From NCBI GenBank assembly GCA_037143575.1, contig JBAWYM010000040.1, forward strand, positions 1 to 17,237: 17,237 nucleotides of DNA, given 5' to 3'. The stretch's first letter is position 1. Every line of letters starts with the position of its first letter. Origin of the DNA: JBAWYM01 sp037143575. Lineage in GTDB: Bacteria; Patescibacteriota; Gracilibacteria; Peribacterales; Peribacteraceae. A program made the position numbers and the translations under genes. Under the pieces are notes generated by a model. The model saw nothing but the letters and a program-made list of their open reading frames with translations. It was not told the origin of the DNA and did not search any database. Positions 5,918 to 14,010 of this stretch are shown here, piece after piece.

Positions 5918-8900
5918 TGCAAAACTTTATCGTCACGTTCGGCGAAGCGCGGTTGTGTCATCGCATCGAAGTCGGTGGTCTGTCACAGGGTATCGAGCCC
6001 CCCATGTCCGGAAGTGAAGGCAAGCAGCATTGGGTTGTTCGAGGGAGCCTCAGTAGTGGGGAATTTGGAATGCAAAAAAAGATTGATGACCTGAATGCTC
6101 TGGATCCGAAAATCGCAAAAAAGTATATCGTGAAAAATGCTGAGAAAATGAAAGGGATGCAGACGGTGATGATGAGAGTGAATAAGGAAAGAGATGAATT
6201 GCGTATATTCCTCGATCAGATGTCGAACGCAAATACGTATAACAGCAATTCCTTTGTACTTAGAGACATGAGTGCACCGGCTACGGCTTCTCTTGATTAT
6301 CAGCCGGCATTTCATCCGATTCAAGAAACAGAGACTTTTCACAGAGGGATCAAATGGAATCAGCAAGGATGGGAACACGATACCACTGCCAAGACCGCTC
6401 TCCCCGGCACGAAAATGGAGCAGTTTGTCTCCTTCATGGAGCGCGGAAACATCCAAGGCATTCGCGCGCATTTGAAGACCGTCAATCTGGAGCTCCGTCA
6501 CCATTCCCAGGAAATCCAGAAGGTGACTCTCCCCGACGATCTGCGGACAGCCGTGGACGCGTTCAATGCCCGCTCCGCAGAGGTCGGATATAGGATTCTG
6601 CTTCCCGACGATATTGCCACCAATGACGCCTCTCCCCTCAAGCTTGTGAAGGCTCGGAAAAAGAAAGGCTCTTCACCTTCCGCCAAGCCTTCCAGATCCC
6701 CTTCAGTCTCTTCGCCCGGAGACCGGAGAACGGCGAGCCCGGGGGACTTTGGGGCATCACGGGCTCCCACGCTTGCATCGCCGAAGACTGCACCGGAGCC
6801 TGACAAGAAGGTAGATGTGGGATCGGTGCTGAAGACGGAGAGCACTGATGTGTTGGCATCTTTGAACCCAGAGGAAAGAAAAGAATATGATGCAAAACTC
6901 AGGGAAAAGCTGCTGGGTATGCGCGATGCACTAGACAAAGTTCTGCGACCACTGGGGTACAGCGGGTCAAGTTATGATGTCGCTGAGACTGGTGTTGACG
7001 TAATATTTGCATTTAATAGCGACTCAACGTCAGAGATACAGTTTTTCTTTGAAAAGCAGGCTGATCTCTCGAAGCCTCTTATGCTTGTAGGGTTTACTGT
7101 AGTTGTAAATAAGAAGGACAGGTATGAATCCATACATAGATCGGTTTCGGAGAAGGAGTTGATTGATCTCATAAAACAAAATTTGCCCGCTGTTCCGGCA
7201 TCGGGTGTGAGGGCGGAACCAGCACCTTCGCTCAAGGTTGCGCCGCCGATTGCTGCCACAATTCCGGATGACGCGATTCCTGCTTTACCTATAGTGAAAG
7301 GAGATACCTTGCCCGATGCTTCAAGAGCACCCTCTCCAGAGAAAACGCCGAAAAAGCCTGACGCAGTTGAGGTATTTCATAAGGAATTACAGGAGCTGAA
7401 AACGATGATCGAAACATACATGAATAAAAAAGTCGAAGGTGATATCCGGGTCAATCATTATACCAACAAGTATGAGTGTGTTCTTCATTGCCTAAAAGGG
7501 GGTGAGACAGTGCAGTTCGGTCTATTAGCACAGGATGATGACGGGACACTGGAGGCAACACCGTTTGTGGGATCGATCATGGTGCGATCATCCATTCTGG
7601 GACTCTCGAAACCATACGACTCCACTGAGAACAAGGCAAAATTGCATTCTTGGGTGCATGAACGTTATAACAAGGTGCAGACCAGCGAAGATCGTAAAGA
7701 GGTTGTGCCGGTTTGGGAGTACTCGAATGCAGTCGAAGCATTTGCTCGTGCGCATCCTGAGCTCAAGATGATCTGGACGAATTATCCGGAAGGCTCGCGT
7801 GAGATGGAGGTATCCAAGGATGATAAGCTCATTATGAAGTTCTGGCTGAAACCTGATGAATCTGCCCCTGTAGACACTATACGGATTGTCAGTAAGAGTA
7901 AGGCGCTAGATGCATTCCGCGGGAAAATTTCCAAAGAGAAGGGCGAGACCCATCAGGATGTGATTGTGAAAATGACGCGAATGCTGGAAGCGTGTGCGAA
8001 GCAACGGGATGCGGTTGATACTCCTGCGAAGCCGAAATCGAGCCCTGCTCTGAAGCCCGATGACAAGGAGAATCCGGAAGCATCTCCCATTTCAGAAGTG
8101 CAGATCGTGGCTCGGCTTGGGAGACTGGTATCGGAGAAGGGAGAGGTCAACGGTCGGATCACTTTGGCCACAGAATTATTCGTCGCATCACGCAATGTAG
8201 CTCACGGAAGAGAGACGTTGCAGAATAGTGCAGTCGCATTTTTGACAGAAGCATCAAGAATGAAGGTCGATATCAAAGGATCTATTTCGAAGAATGACAG
8301 ACCGAGTACCGCTGCAGAGGAATTGGCTATCTATTATCAATTTGGCATTCCAGGATTCCCAATTAATATTCATAAGGCCATTGAATGGTACACAGAAGCT
8401 AAAAGACTGGCTGAGGAAGAGAAGCTTCCCTCGGAAGATATAGAGAAATTGAGAGTGAGTATCTTTGGCTTGGAGCATAATTTGGATGAGTCCGAGTCGA
8501 AATTATCTGATGCAGAACAGCAGAAGCTGCAGGAATCGGTACAAGCCAAGGCCCAGCAAATATCCATAGCAATGGGTAAGGAGAATAATGGGATTACTTT
8601 GAGAAATAGTTCCTATGGCGCTGAGGGATTTTCGAAAAATTGGAAGATGCAGAGAGGACTTTCCAGACTTGAGAATGCGTATCAATTGCTCTCCGGTGAT
8701 CAGAAGGCAGCGTTGAAAACTGTGCAGATGGAGCTGGATAATTACTACATCACTGAAGGGCAAATTACTACAAAGGGAGAGAGGGTCATTACATTGCGCT
8801 ATAGCCAATCAGCAGTGGAAATGAGAGAGACGATAGTGGATGCGTTGGAGAAATTTGCGAAGGAACCTTCGAAGCCGGCAGAGAAGGAGGAGGACAAAGA

Positions 8901-11022
8901 ATCCAATGCTAAAGCAGATGTTGCGGATGAAAAAGCAGATAATGAGCAGCTTCAGCGCAATGCAAAGGCCTACATTGAACAATTCAAAGGTAAATTCGAA
9001 TCATCTACTGAGGAAGAAACGAGGGCGAAAGCGCTTGGCGTTGAAAAAGTATTTCAGCAGTGGAGTCATGAATACTACGAACTGTCCTATTGCGAACATA
9101 ACGTTAGAGACTTCGGGCACGGCTACAGCGACAAATTACGCAAGCAATTAGGCATCTTCGAACAAGCACGAGACGCATACAGTAAAGCCATTGCAGAGAA
9201 GAAAGCTGGTCCTGCGATGCGATTCACTCCACAAGACAAGTATAAAACTCAGATTGAACAATACGATTTACGCTACGTCACTCCAGGAAAGGTGATTGAA
9301 CTTGGCTATGGGGGATCAAGATATTACAGACATGAAGAACGTTTGTACTACAGCGGTGGCCAAACCCACGATGTCAAAGGTAACTTACGATCACATCAGA
9401 GCTTCTGTGATGTTGAGAATGAGAATAATTTGTTTGTGTTGACGACGAACAAAGAGTTCCTTCGTGCTGAGAAAGAAGATGCCAATGGTTCCCTCACCGT
9501 GTATCGAACCTCCAGAGGAAAATTCTTCAACGAATTTGGTGCGGAATATAAGAAAGATCCCAACGGACTCTACAAGCTTGATGGAAAGAACGCTTGGGAC
9601 AACGAAGAATACATCGGGAAAGTCCCCAACGGTCTATGGTACAGGTTCATCGTCAATGAAGAGGGTATGGGCTGGGGAGAGCGGATAACGGATAAGATGA
9701 CCTGGGAATTGGAGTATCAGATTACACTTTCAGCCGGAGCGCATACTAGAGTCCTATCTCCGGGAAAATCTGGAGACCGGAATGCAATAGCTCCAAACGA
9801 AAGAGACATGATCGTCGGTGAGTTCCTCCGCGGACGTCACACATGGGCATACGATGCAGGGGAGGAGAAGAAATTACAGGAAGATTCCCAGAAGCTTGTT
9901 TCGCTCTATCCCATAATCGTGCAGGTGAAGGAATTGTTATACGAAAAGAGGAACAGATCGCTCGCCACGCTCTGGGATGATGCGAAGAAGTTAGAGGAAA
10001 TCCGGCCGTTGCTTCCCGATTTGAAGCAGGCAGTGGATCTGTTGGCCGGCGAAGGCGGGAAGAAGGGAGATGGAACAATCGGCAATCCCACCATGCAAAA
10101 ATATGTATCGATCTTTGAGGATTACAAAGAGGCAAAGAAGATGCTGGATACACTGCGGAAGAATACGACGCTTGCCTCGTATGACACATTTGAACGCACG
10201 TATTGCGAAGCTTGTTTCAAGGCGGGTATGAGGGAAGAGGGACTTCAGAAAGCACATGAGAAGGTCAAAGCAAACCCCGATGTCGGTTGGGCCCGGAAGC
10301 TCCTTGTGGAACACTTGGGTACCGATCCAAGCGCCACACCACAGGAAAGGACGGAAGCACTAGAGTTGGCCAGAACCCTGTATGCAGAGAACCCAAAAGA
10401 TCACCAGAAAATCCTTGCGACAGTTCTAGAGAAAATGGGAAAGCACGAGGAAGCCGTGCAAATTCTCTTGGATGGAAAAGAAGGTCCACAGAAACAAGCG
10501 GATGAGAAAAAACTCAGTGGCCTACCTGAACAGGTCCGGTTCTTCCTTGCGAAGTACGACGTCACAGAAAAATTTCAAGAGGGCGTCATCAAGGGCGATG
10601 TGAAGATCGATGATGATTCTTTTGAGAAATTCCCGGAGGGTATCACCAAAATTGAAGGCGATCTGGAGATTCGGAGCACGAACTTTACCTCCCTGTCCCA
10701 TGATCTGAAGGAAGTAGGAGGAAGTTGTGGAATCTCACACTCTGCAGCACTGCAAAATCTGGCAGATGCGGGGCTGGAAAAAGTTGGGGCTATTCTTAGC
10801 TTCAACAATTGCCCAGACTTACGGGAGCTCCCGAAGAATCTTCACTACGCACGCCACCTCCAGGCAGGACTCTGCATCCATTTGCAGATGCTACCACCCA
10901 ACATGCATGTCGAGGTGGGGGCGTATCTTGGCGCCTGCACGAGAATCGAACGCATCCCCCCCGGATTTACCGCCGGCTATCTGGAAATACCCGATGCCGT
11001 AAAGAAGAGAACCAAAGAATGA
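5917..11022 (+). CDS. Giant modular protein with TPR-like and C-terminal leucine-rich repeats, unknown function
   Basis: A 1701-residue protein without signal peptide or membrane segment, so probably cytoplasmic. Visible regions: 1-245, charged and partly helical; 245-300, a Ser/Pro/Lys-rich linker; about 329-425, 488-588 and 600-698, three stretches of similar helix-strand-strand-strand-helix character that may be diverged repeats; a Pro-rich linker at 428-485 and another at 699-727; 728-870, helical with a Sel1/TPR-like segment (HKAIEWYTEAKRLAEEEKLP); 980-1010, an acidic/Lys linker; 1107-1285, an aromatic, strand-rich domain (RYYRHEERLYYSGG); 1419-1528, TPR-like helices; 1541-1701, about six 20-23-residue leucine-rich repeats of the GDLEI...LP type. 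No catalytic motif is evident. It is coupled to the 108-residue gene by TAATG. TPR and LRR modules suggest protein binding or scaffolding. The coding sequence is more AT-rich than tuf or glgP. Confidence 0.85.
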   Translation: MQNFIVTFGEARLCHRIEVGGLSQGIEPPMSGSEGKQHWVVRGSLSSGEFGMQKKIDDLNALDPKIAKKYIVKNAEKMKGMQTVMMRVNKERDELRIFLDQMSNANTYNSNSFVLRDMSAPATASLDYQPAFHPIQETETFHRGIKWNQQGWEHDTTAKTALPGTKMEQFVSFMERGNIQGIRAHLKTVNLELRHHSQEIQKVTLPDDLRTAVDAFNARSAEVGYRILLPDDIATNDASPLKLVKARKKKGSSPSAKPSRSPSVSSPGDRRTASPGDFGASRAPTLASPKTAPEPDKKVDVGSVLKTESTDVLASLNPEERKEYDAKLREKLLGMRDALDKVLRPLGYSGSSYDVAETGVDVIFAFNSDSTSEIQFFFEKQADLSKPLMLVGFTVVVNKKDRYESIHRSVSEKELIDLIKQNLPAVPASGVRAEPAPSLKVAPPIAATIPDDAIPALPIVKGDTLPDASRAPSPEKTPKKPDAVEVFHKELQELKTMIETYMNKKVEGDIRVNHYTNKYECVLHCLKGGETVQFGLLAQDDDGTLEATPFVGSIMVRSSILGLSKPYDSTENKAKLHSWVHERYNKVQTSEDRKEVVPVWEYSNAVEAFARAHPELKMIWTNYPEGSREMEVSKDDKLIMKFWLKPDESAPVDTIRIVSKSKALDAFRGKISKEKGETHQDVIVKMTRMLEACAKQRDAVDTPAKPKSSPALKPDDKENPEASPISEVQIVARLGRLVSEKGEVNGRITLATELFVASRNVAHGRETLQNSAVAFLTEASRMKVDIKGSISKNDRPSTAAEELAIYYQFGIPGFPINIHKAIEWYTEAKRLAEEEKLPSEDIEKLRVSIFGLEHNLDESESKLSDAEQQKLQESVQAKAQQISIAMGKENNGITLRNSSYGAEGFSKNWKMQRGLSRLENAYQLLSGDQKAALKTVQMELDNYYITEGQITTKGERVITLRYSQSAVEMRETIVDALEKFAKEPSKPAEKEEDKESNAKADVADEKADNEQLQRNAKAYIEQFKGKFESSTEEETRAKALGVEKVFQQWSHEYYELSYCEHNVRDFGHGYSDKLRKQLGIFEQARDAYSKAIAEKKAGPAMRFTPQDKYKTQIEQYDLRYVTPGKVIELGYGGSRYYRHEERLYYSGGQTHDVKGNLRSHQSFCDVENENNLFVLTTNKEFLRAEKEDANGSLTVYRTSRGKFFNEFGAEYKKDPNGLYKLDGKNAWDNEEYIGKVPNGLWYRFIVNEEGMGWGERITDKMTWELEYQITLSAGAHTRVLSPGKSGDRNAIAPNERDMIVGEFLRGRHTWAYDAGEEKKLQEDSQKLVSLYPIIVQVKELLYEKRNRSLATLWDDAKKLEEIRPLLPDLKQAVDLLAGEGGKKGDGTIGNPTMQKYVSIFEDYKEAKKMLDTLRKNTTLASYDTFERTYCEACFKAGMREEGLQKAHEKVKANPDVGWARKLLVEHLGTDPSATPQERTEALELARTLYAENPKDHQKILATVLEKMGKHEEAVQILLDGKEGPQKQADEKKLSGLPEQVRFFLAKYDVTEKFQEGVIKGDVKIDDDSFEKFPEGITKIEGDLEIRSTNFTSLSHDLKEVGGSCGISHSAALQNLADAGLEKVGAILSFNNCPDLRELPKNLHYARHLQAGLCIHLQMLPPNMHVEVGAYLGACTRIERIPPGFTAGYLEIPDAVKKRTKE

Positions 11023-11154
11023 GCGGCTTGTTCAGCTGCTCTCGATGCACACATCTTGATCATCTCGATTTTCTTTCATGTGCATCACTGTAGTTCCGAT
11101 TCTCCCTTCCAGTAACGAGAAGTTCGATCTTAACACCTCCTTAATACCTTCCAG

Positions 11155-11163
11155 TGCTATACT
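11155..11163 (+). promoter_or_regulatory. Extended -10 leaderless promoter
   Basis: TGCTATACT ends at 11163 and the ATG at 11170 follows after exactly 6 nt. A TTAACA at 11130-11135 is 22 bp upstream of the hexamer, too far for a normal -35, so the extended -10 probably does the work. Confidence 0.6.
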
Positions 11164-11169
11164 TCGACC

Positions 11170-11877
11170 ATGCCCACATACCCCACCACGCCCTACTCCC
11201 GCAGCTCCTCCGGCCCCATCGTCCTCGAGCCTTCGTCCGAAGCCGCCACGTACGGGCTCTTCGCCCTGGCGATGCTCGTCACGGTCATCGGGGTCTTCCT
11301 CGGGATCGCCAATGCCACTGTGCTTCTCACTTCCGGCATGATGACGATGTTCCTCATCGCTGAGCTGGCGCTGGTCTTCACTTCGCAATGGTGGATGCGG
11401 TCTTCGCCGCTGAATATTCTGCTCTTCATTGCCTTCCCATTCCTCTCCGGCCTCACCATCACGCCGTACATCCTGATGGTTCTCGCCGGCTACGTGAACG
11501 GCGGAGCGATTCTGGCGAATGCATTGATCGCTACCGTCGGTGTCGCAGGATCAGCGGCCATCCTCGCGCTGGTCATTCAGGTGGATCTCTCCGGTATCGG
11601 CCGCACGCTCCTCTATGGACTCATCGGTCTTCTGGTTCTGGGCATCATGCAGATCTTCATCCCGTCCTTCCGCACCGGAGGAGGGGAGCTCTTGATCTCG
11701 GGCCTCGGCATCGTGATCTTCGCCGGGTTCACCGCATTTGACCTTCAGCGCATCAAGATGATGGGGAGAGCGGGGGTCAATCCTTTTATGCTGGCGCTGA
11801 GCTTGTACCTGGATATCTTCAACCTGTTCCTCTTCCTGCTGAGGTTCATGATGGTGCTTTCGGGAAGGAGGAGGTAG
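11170..11877 (+). CDS. Bax inhibitor-1 / YccA family membrane protein
   Basis: A 235-residue protein with a polar N-terminus of about 30 residues followed by seven hydrophobic helices. The C-terminal signature is clear: GFTAFDLQRIK in the sixth segment (the family's FD-Q-I block) and ALSLYLDIFNLFLFLLRFM in the seventh. Members are inner-membrane proteins. YccA of E. coli modulates the FtsH protease, and BsYetJ is a pH-sensitive calcium leak channel. Which role applies here cannot be told from sequence. It is a single-gene unit: its own extended -10 lies 6 nt before the ATG, and two hairpins follow before the next gene. Confidence 0.92.
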   Translation: MPTYPTTPYSRSSSGPIVLEPSSEAATYGLFALAMLVTVIGVFLGIANATVLLTSGMMTMFLIAELALVFTSQWWMRSSPLNILLFIAFPFLSGLTITPYILMVLAGYVNGGAILANALIATVGVAGSAAILALVIQVDLSGIGRTLLYGLIGLLVLGIMQIFIPSFRTGGGELLISGLGIVIFAGFTAFDLQRIKMMGRAGVNPFMLALSLYLDIFNLFLFLLRFMMVLSGRRR

Positions 11878-11896
11878 GAATTTTCTTCATTGAGTC

Positions 11897-11938
11897 CCTC
11901 CATGTCATCCCGAGCGATGTCGAGGGAGGACATGGAGG
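11897..11938. repeat. Hairpin after the YccA-family gene
   Basis: CCTCCATGTC (11897-11906) pairs perfectly with GACATGGAGG (11929-11938). An inner TCCC/GGGA pairing (11908-11911, 11924-11927) extends the stem across one mismatch. No T-tract follows, so it is a repeat-like 3' structure that could still end or protect the upstream mRNA. Confidence 0.65.
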
Positions 11939-11953
11939 CTCTTTGCGGAAGAC

Positions 11954-11987
11954 GATGTCATAGTTCGACACGGCTCACTATGACATC
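11954..11987. repeat. Stem-loop repeat, second copy of the 3440-3501 family
   Basis: An 11-bp perfect stem (11954-11964 with 11977-11987) around the same 12-nt loop as at 3465-3476. The central 30 nt are identical to 3456-3485, but the outer arms are unrelated. A 9-nt tandem duplication, GACATCTGC, spans 11982-11999 on its right edge. Confidence 0.85.
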
Positions 11988-12015
11988 TGCGACATCTGCT
12001 TTTCTTCCTTTTTCT

Positions 12016-12044
12016 TTGCAAACCCCTTTCTCTTCCCCTAAGAT
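12016..12044 (+). promoter_or_regulatory. Leaderless promoter of the bL32-like gene
   Basis: TTGCAA (12016-12021), a 17-bp spacer and TAAGAT (12039-12044), then 6 nt and the ATG at 12051. It probably drives the bL32-like, nusB and rnc series. Confidence 0.6.
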
Positions 12045-12050
12045 CCGCCC

Positions 12051-12236
12051 ATGGGTAAGAAGCCTACACCGAAAAAGCGGCGCGAAAAAAGCCGAGGCAG
12101 AACGCAGCATTCCGCGTATGTGCAGCGGCGTATCGTCAAGCTCGTCAACAAGCAGAATTCACCATACGGTGCTCCTGCCACGCCTAAGGACAGAGCAGGA
12201 AAGGCGCTCAAGGGGATCACGAGGATCAAGGCGTGA
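12051..12236 (+). CDS. Probable ribosomal protein bL32 (rpmF-like), small basic protein
   Basis: A 61-residue, very basic protein. The N-terminus KPTPKKRREKSRGRTQHSAY resembles the PKRKTSKSRRxxRRxH opening of bL32, and the place directly ahead of nusB and rnc fits, since rpmF is often near rnc. The C-terminal half has no cysteines, so the zinc-ribbon found in many bL32 proteins is absent, and the ending (GKALKGITRIKA) is not diagnostic. It could instead be another small RNA-binding protein. It starts 6 nt after a good -10 box; the stop is TGA, 107 nt before nusB. Confidence 0.65.
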   Translation: MGKKPTPKKRREKSRGRTQHSAYVQRRIVKLVNKQNSPYGAPATPKDRAGKALKGITRIKA

Positions 12237-12239
12237 TAG

Positions 12240-12339
12240 GGAATGTAGAATGTATAATTGAGAATGTAGAATGAGATAATTTCAATACGCCAAAAATTTT
12301 CAATCCATTTTACATTCTACATTTTACATTCTACATTCC
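12240..12339. repeat. Micro-repeat inverted repeat before nusB
   Basis: GGAATGTAGAATGTA (12240-12254) pairs perfectly with 12325-12339. Both arms continue as degenerate tandem copies of an AATGTAGAATG unit on the left and CATTCTACATT on the right, so longer pairing is possible. The right arm ends 4 nt before the nusB ATG and supplies its candidate -10 (TACATT, 12332-12337, 6 nt before ATG). Confidence 0.8.
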
Positions 12340-12343
12340 GCCC

Positions 12344-12754
12344 ATGGCTCGTCGTCGTCACCTCTCCAGAATCGCCGTCATGCAAGTGCTCTTCGAGCGG
12401 GAGAATCGTTCGTGCGATACCGAGGTTTCTCTTTCGCGGGATGCTTCGGAATTGGGGGAGATCGATGTTCCTTTCGCCGAAACGCTTTTGAAAGGCGTGA
12501 TCGAAAAGGAGAAGGCGCTCAAGGAATCGGTACAGATTCACGCTCCGGCCTGGTCGCTCGAGCGGATGGATCCCATTTCCCGCTGTGTTCTTCTGGTCGG
12601 TGCCTATGAGCTTCTGTTCCTCAAAGAAGCTCCTCCGCCGGTGATCATGAACGAGGCGATCGAGATTGCGAAGGAGTATGGGACGGAGGAGAGCGGGAAG
12701 TTCGTGAATGGGGTGTTAAATGCTATTGCGCAAGGTGTTGGAATGAAGAAATAA
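12344..12754 (+). CDS. nusB: Transcription antitermination factor NusB
   Basis: A 136-residue, all-helical cytoplasmic protein. NusB binds boxA RNA with ribosomal protein S10 in the antitermination complex that supports rRNA transcription. The N-terminal RRHLSRIAVMQVLFE and the C-terminal block ISRCVLLVGAYELLF, PPPVIMNEAIEIAKEYG and KFVNGVLNAIA match the family, as does the length. The S10 partner gene (rpsJ) is in the same window. The gene sits between two micro-repeat hairpins. No Shine-Dalgarno sequence is visible; TACATT lies 6 nt before the ATG, but that hexamer also belongs to the repeat. Confidence 0.93.
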   Translation: MARRRHLSRIAVMQVLFERENRSCDTEVSLSRDASELGEIDVPFAETLLKGVIEKEKALKESVQIHAPAWSLERMDPISRCVLLVGAYELLFLKEAPPPVIMNEAIEIAKEYGTEESGKFVNGVLNAIAQGVGMKK

Positions 12755-12846
12755 TGTAGAATGCAGAATGTATAATGTAGAATTGCACTCAGATCATTGT
12801 TTTTTGTTGTACAGTCATTTTACATTCTCCATTCTCAATTCTACAT
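12753..12846. repeat. Micro-repeat inverted repeat between nusB and rnc
   Basis: The left arm from 12753 (overlapping the nusB TAA) is built from AATGTAGAATGCAGAATG-like units. The right arm (about 12814-12846) is its imperfect complement, ending in ATTCTACATTCC directly before the rnc start. It is the same repeat family as 12240-12339 with independent substitutions. TACATT (12842-12847) lies 5 nt before the rnc ATG. Confidence 0.75.
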
Positions 12847-12852
12847 TCCGCC

Positions 12853-13539
12853 ATGCCTCCCCAAGCTTTTTCCCTCCTCGAGAAGTCCCTCCACCTCTCC
12901 TTCCAGAAGAAGGAGCTTTTGGCGCAGGCGCTTACCCATCGCAGCGCCTCGGGGAAGTCTCAGGCTAAGCACAATGAGCGGCTGGAATTCCTCGGGGATG
13001 CCGTCCTGGAGCTCGTGGCGACGGAGTACCTGTACAGCTTCCAGGAGAAGGATGAAGGCGAGCTCACCAACTGGAGGGCGGCTCTCGTGAATGGCAAACA
13101 GCTTTCGATCGTCGCGAGGGAGATCAAGCTCGGCGATTACCTCTACATGAGCCGTGGAGAGGAGGCGAGCGGCGGACGTGACAAGGAATCGACCCTCGCG
13201 AATGCCCTAGAAGCTGTCATTGGCGCGCTTTTCATCGACAGGGGATTCGATGCCGCACGGGAATTCTGCTTTAAGCACATCCTCAATCGTCTGGAGGAGC
13301 TCCTGCGCGAGGGTAAGCACCGGGACTTCAAGAGTGTCTTCCAGGAGAAGGCGCAGGAGGTTTTCTCCATTACACCACATTACACGGTGATCTCCGAGAG
13401 CGGCCCGGACCACGCCAAGAACTTCACCTGCGCGGTTTGTATCGATAAAGAAGAGATTGCCCGCGGTTCAGGCGCCAGCAAACAGGAGGCGGAGCAGGCG
13501 GCGGCGGAGGCGGGGTTGGTTGTGAAAGGATGGAAGTGA
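12853..13539 (+). CDS. rnc: Ribonuclease III
   Basis: A 228-residue double-strand-specific endoribonuclease that processes rRNA precursors and structured RNAs. The catalytic domain has the signature NERLEFLGDAVLEL (Glu45, Asp49) and STLANALEAVIGALFID (Glu120). The residue aligned with E. coli Asp114, an auxiliary metal ligand, is Asn117. A C-terminal double-stranded RNA-binding domain starts near residue 158 (KSVFQEKAQE) and ends in GSGASKQEAEQAAAEAGL. Length is normal. It lies third after the bL32-like gene and nusB, and its TGA stop touches the inverted-repeat arm that encloses the four-helix-bundle gene. The family's usual substrate, hairpin RNA, is unusually abundant in this window. Confidence 0.95.
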   Translation: MPPQAFSLLEKSLHLSFQKKELLAQALTHRSASGKSQAKHNERLEFLGDAVLELVATEYLYSFQEKDEGELTNWRAALVNGKQLSIVAREIKLGDYLYMSRGEEASGGRDKESTLANALEAVIGALFIDRGFDAAREFCFKHILNRLEELLREGKHRDFKSVFQEKAQEVFSITPHYTVISESGPDHAKNFTCAVCIDKEEIARGSGASKQEAEQAAAEAGLVVKGWK

Positions 13540-13638
13540 GGGGTTTGAAAGGTTTGGAAAAGGTTAGGAATGCCTGAAAGGTTTCGTGGGTGTACGGAAG
13601 GTGTACGATGATTTTGTGGATTGCGGTCTATTTTTGGC

Positions 13639-13644
13639 TATTGT
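13639..13644 (+). promoter_or_regulatory. Possible -10 of the four-helix-bundle gene
   Basis: TATTGT ends 6 nt before the ATG at 13651, the same spacing as at other leaderless genes here. The -35 is weak (TTGTGG at 13614-13619, 19-bp spacing). It lies inside the inverted-repeat loop, so the gene carries its own promoter. Confidence 0.4.
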
Positions 13645-13650
13645 TCGAGC

Positions 13651-14010
13651 ATGGTAGAACGTCCCTATCAACGTCTTGTTGCTTGGAAAGAGGCGCATGC
13701 TCTCTGTCTTTGGATCTACGCCATGACGAAAAAGTATCCGTCCTGCGAGTTCTTTGGGTTGGTTGATCAAATGTGTCGATCTTCTTCCAGTGCTCCGACG
13801 AATATTGCTGAGGGTAGTGTGAAGGAATCGAAGAAAGAACAGGCAAGATTCAACGAAATCGCACTCTGTTCTTTAGAGGAAATCCATTATCAATGTCTCC
13901 TTTCCTTTGATCTTCATTACATCAATGCAAAGGAAAAGGATCAATCACATGATCATATTGGCCGTGCAGGATTTCTCATCAACCGACTTCGTGCTTCGTG
14001 CTTTCGTTAA
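13651..14010 (+). CDS. Four-helix-bundle protein (23S rRNA intervening-sequence/S23 family)
   Basis: A 119-residue helical protein. The pattern PYQRLVAWKEAHALCLWIY, FGLVDQMCRSSSSAPTNIAE and SKKEQARFNEIALCSLEEIH matches the four-helix-bundle family first seen in open reading frames within 23S rRNA intervening sequences, related to the accessory Avd protein of diversity-generating retroelements. The molecular role is unsettled. The ATG at 13651 is chosen because family members start just before the PYxxLxxWKxAH block; an in-frame TTG at 13621 is less likely. The gene sits in the loop of a 45-bp inverted repeat between the convergent genes rnc and rpsJ, which recalls the stem-loop context of rRNA intervening sequences. 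No reverse transcriptase or variable repeat is nearby. Confidence 0.9.
   Translation: MVERPYQRLVAWKEAHALCLWIYAMTKKYPSCEFFGLVDQMCRSSSSAPTNIAEGSVKESKKEQARFNEIALCSLEEIHYQCLLSFDLHYINAKEKDQSHDHIGRAGFLINRLRASCFR

Noticed and set aside
11044..11086. GATGCACA/TGTGCATC pairing after the giant gene as its terminator
   Set aside because: Only 8 bp with a 27-nt loop and no following T-run; too weak to annotate.
13651..14010. Diversity-generating retroelement suggested by the Avd-like protein
   Set aside because: No reverse transcriptase, template repeat or variable repeat could be seen in the window; the family also occurs on its own.
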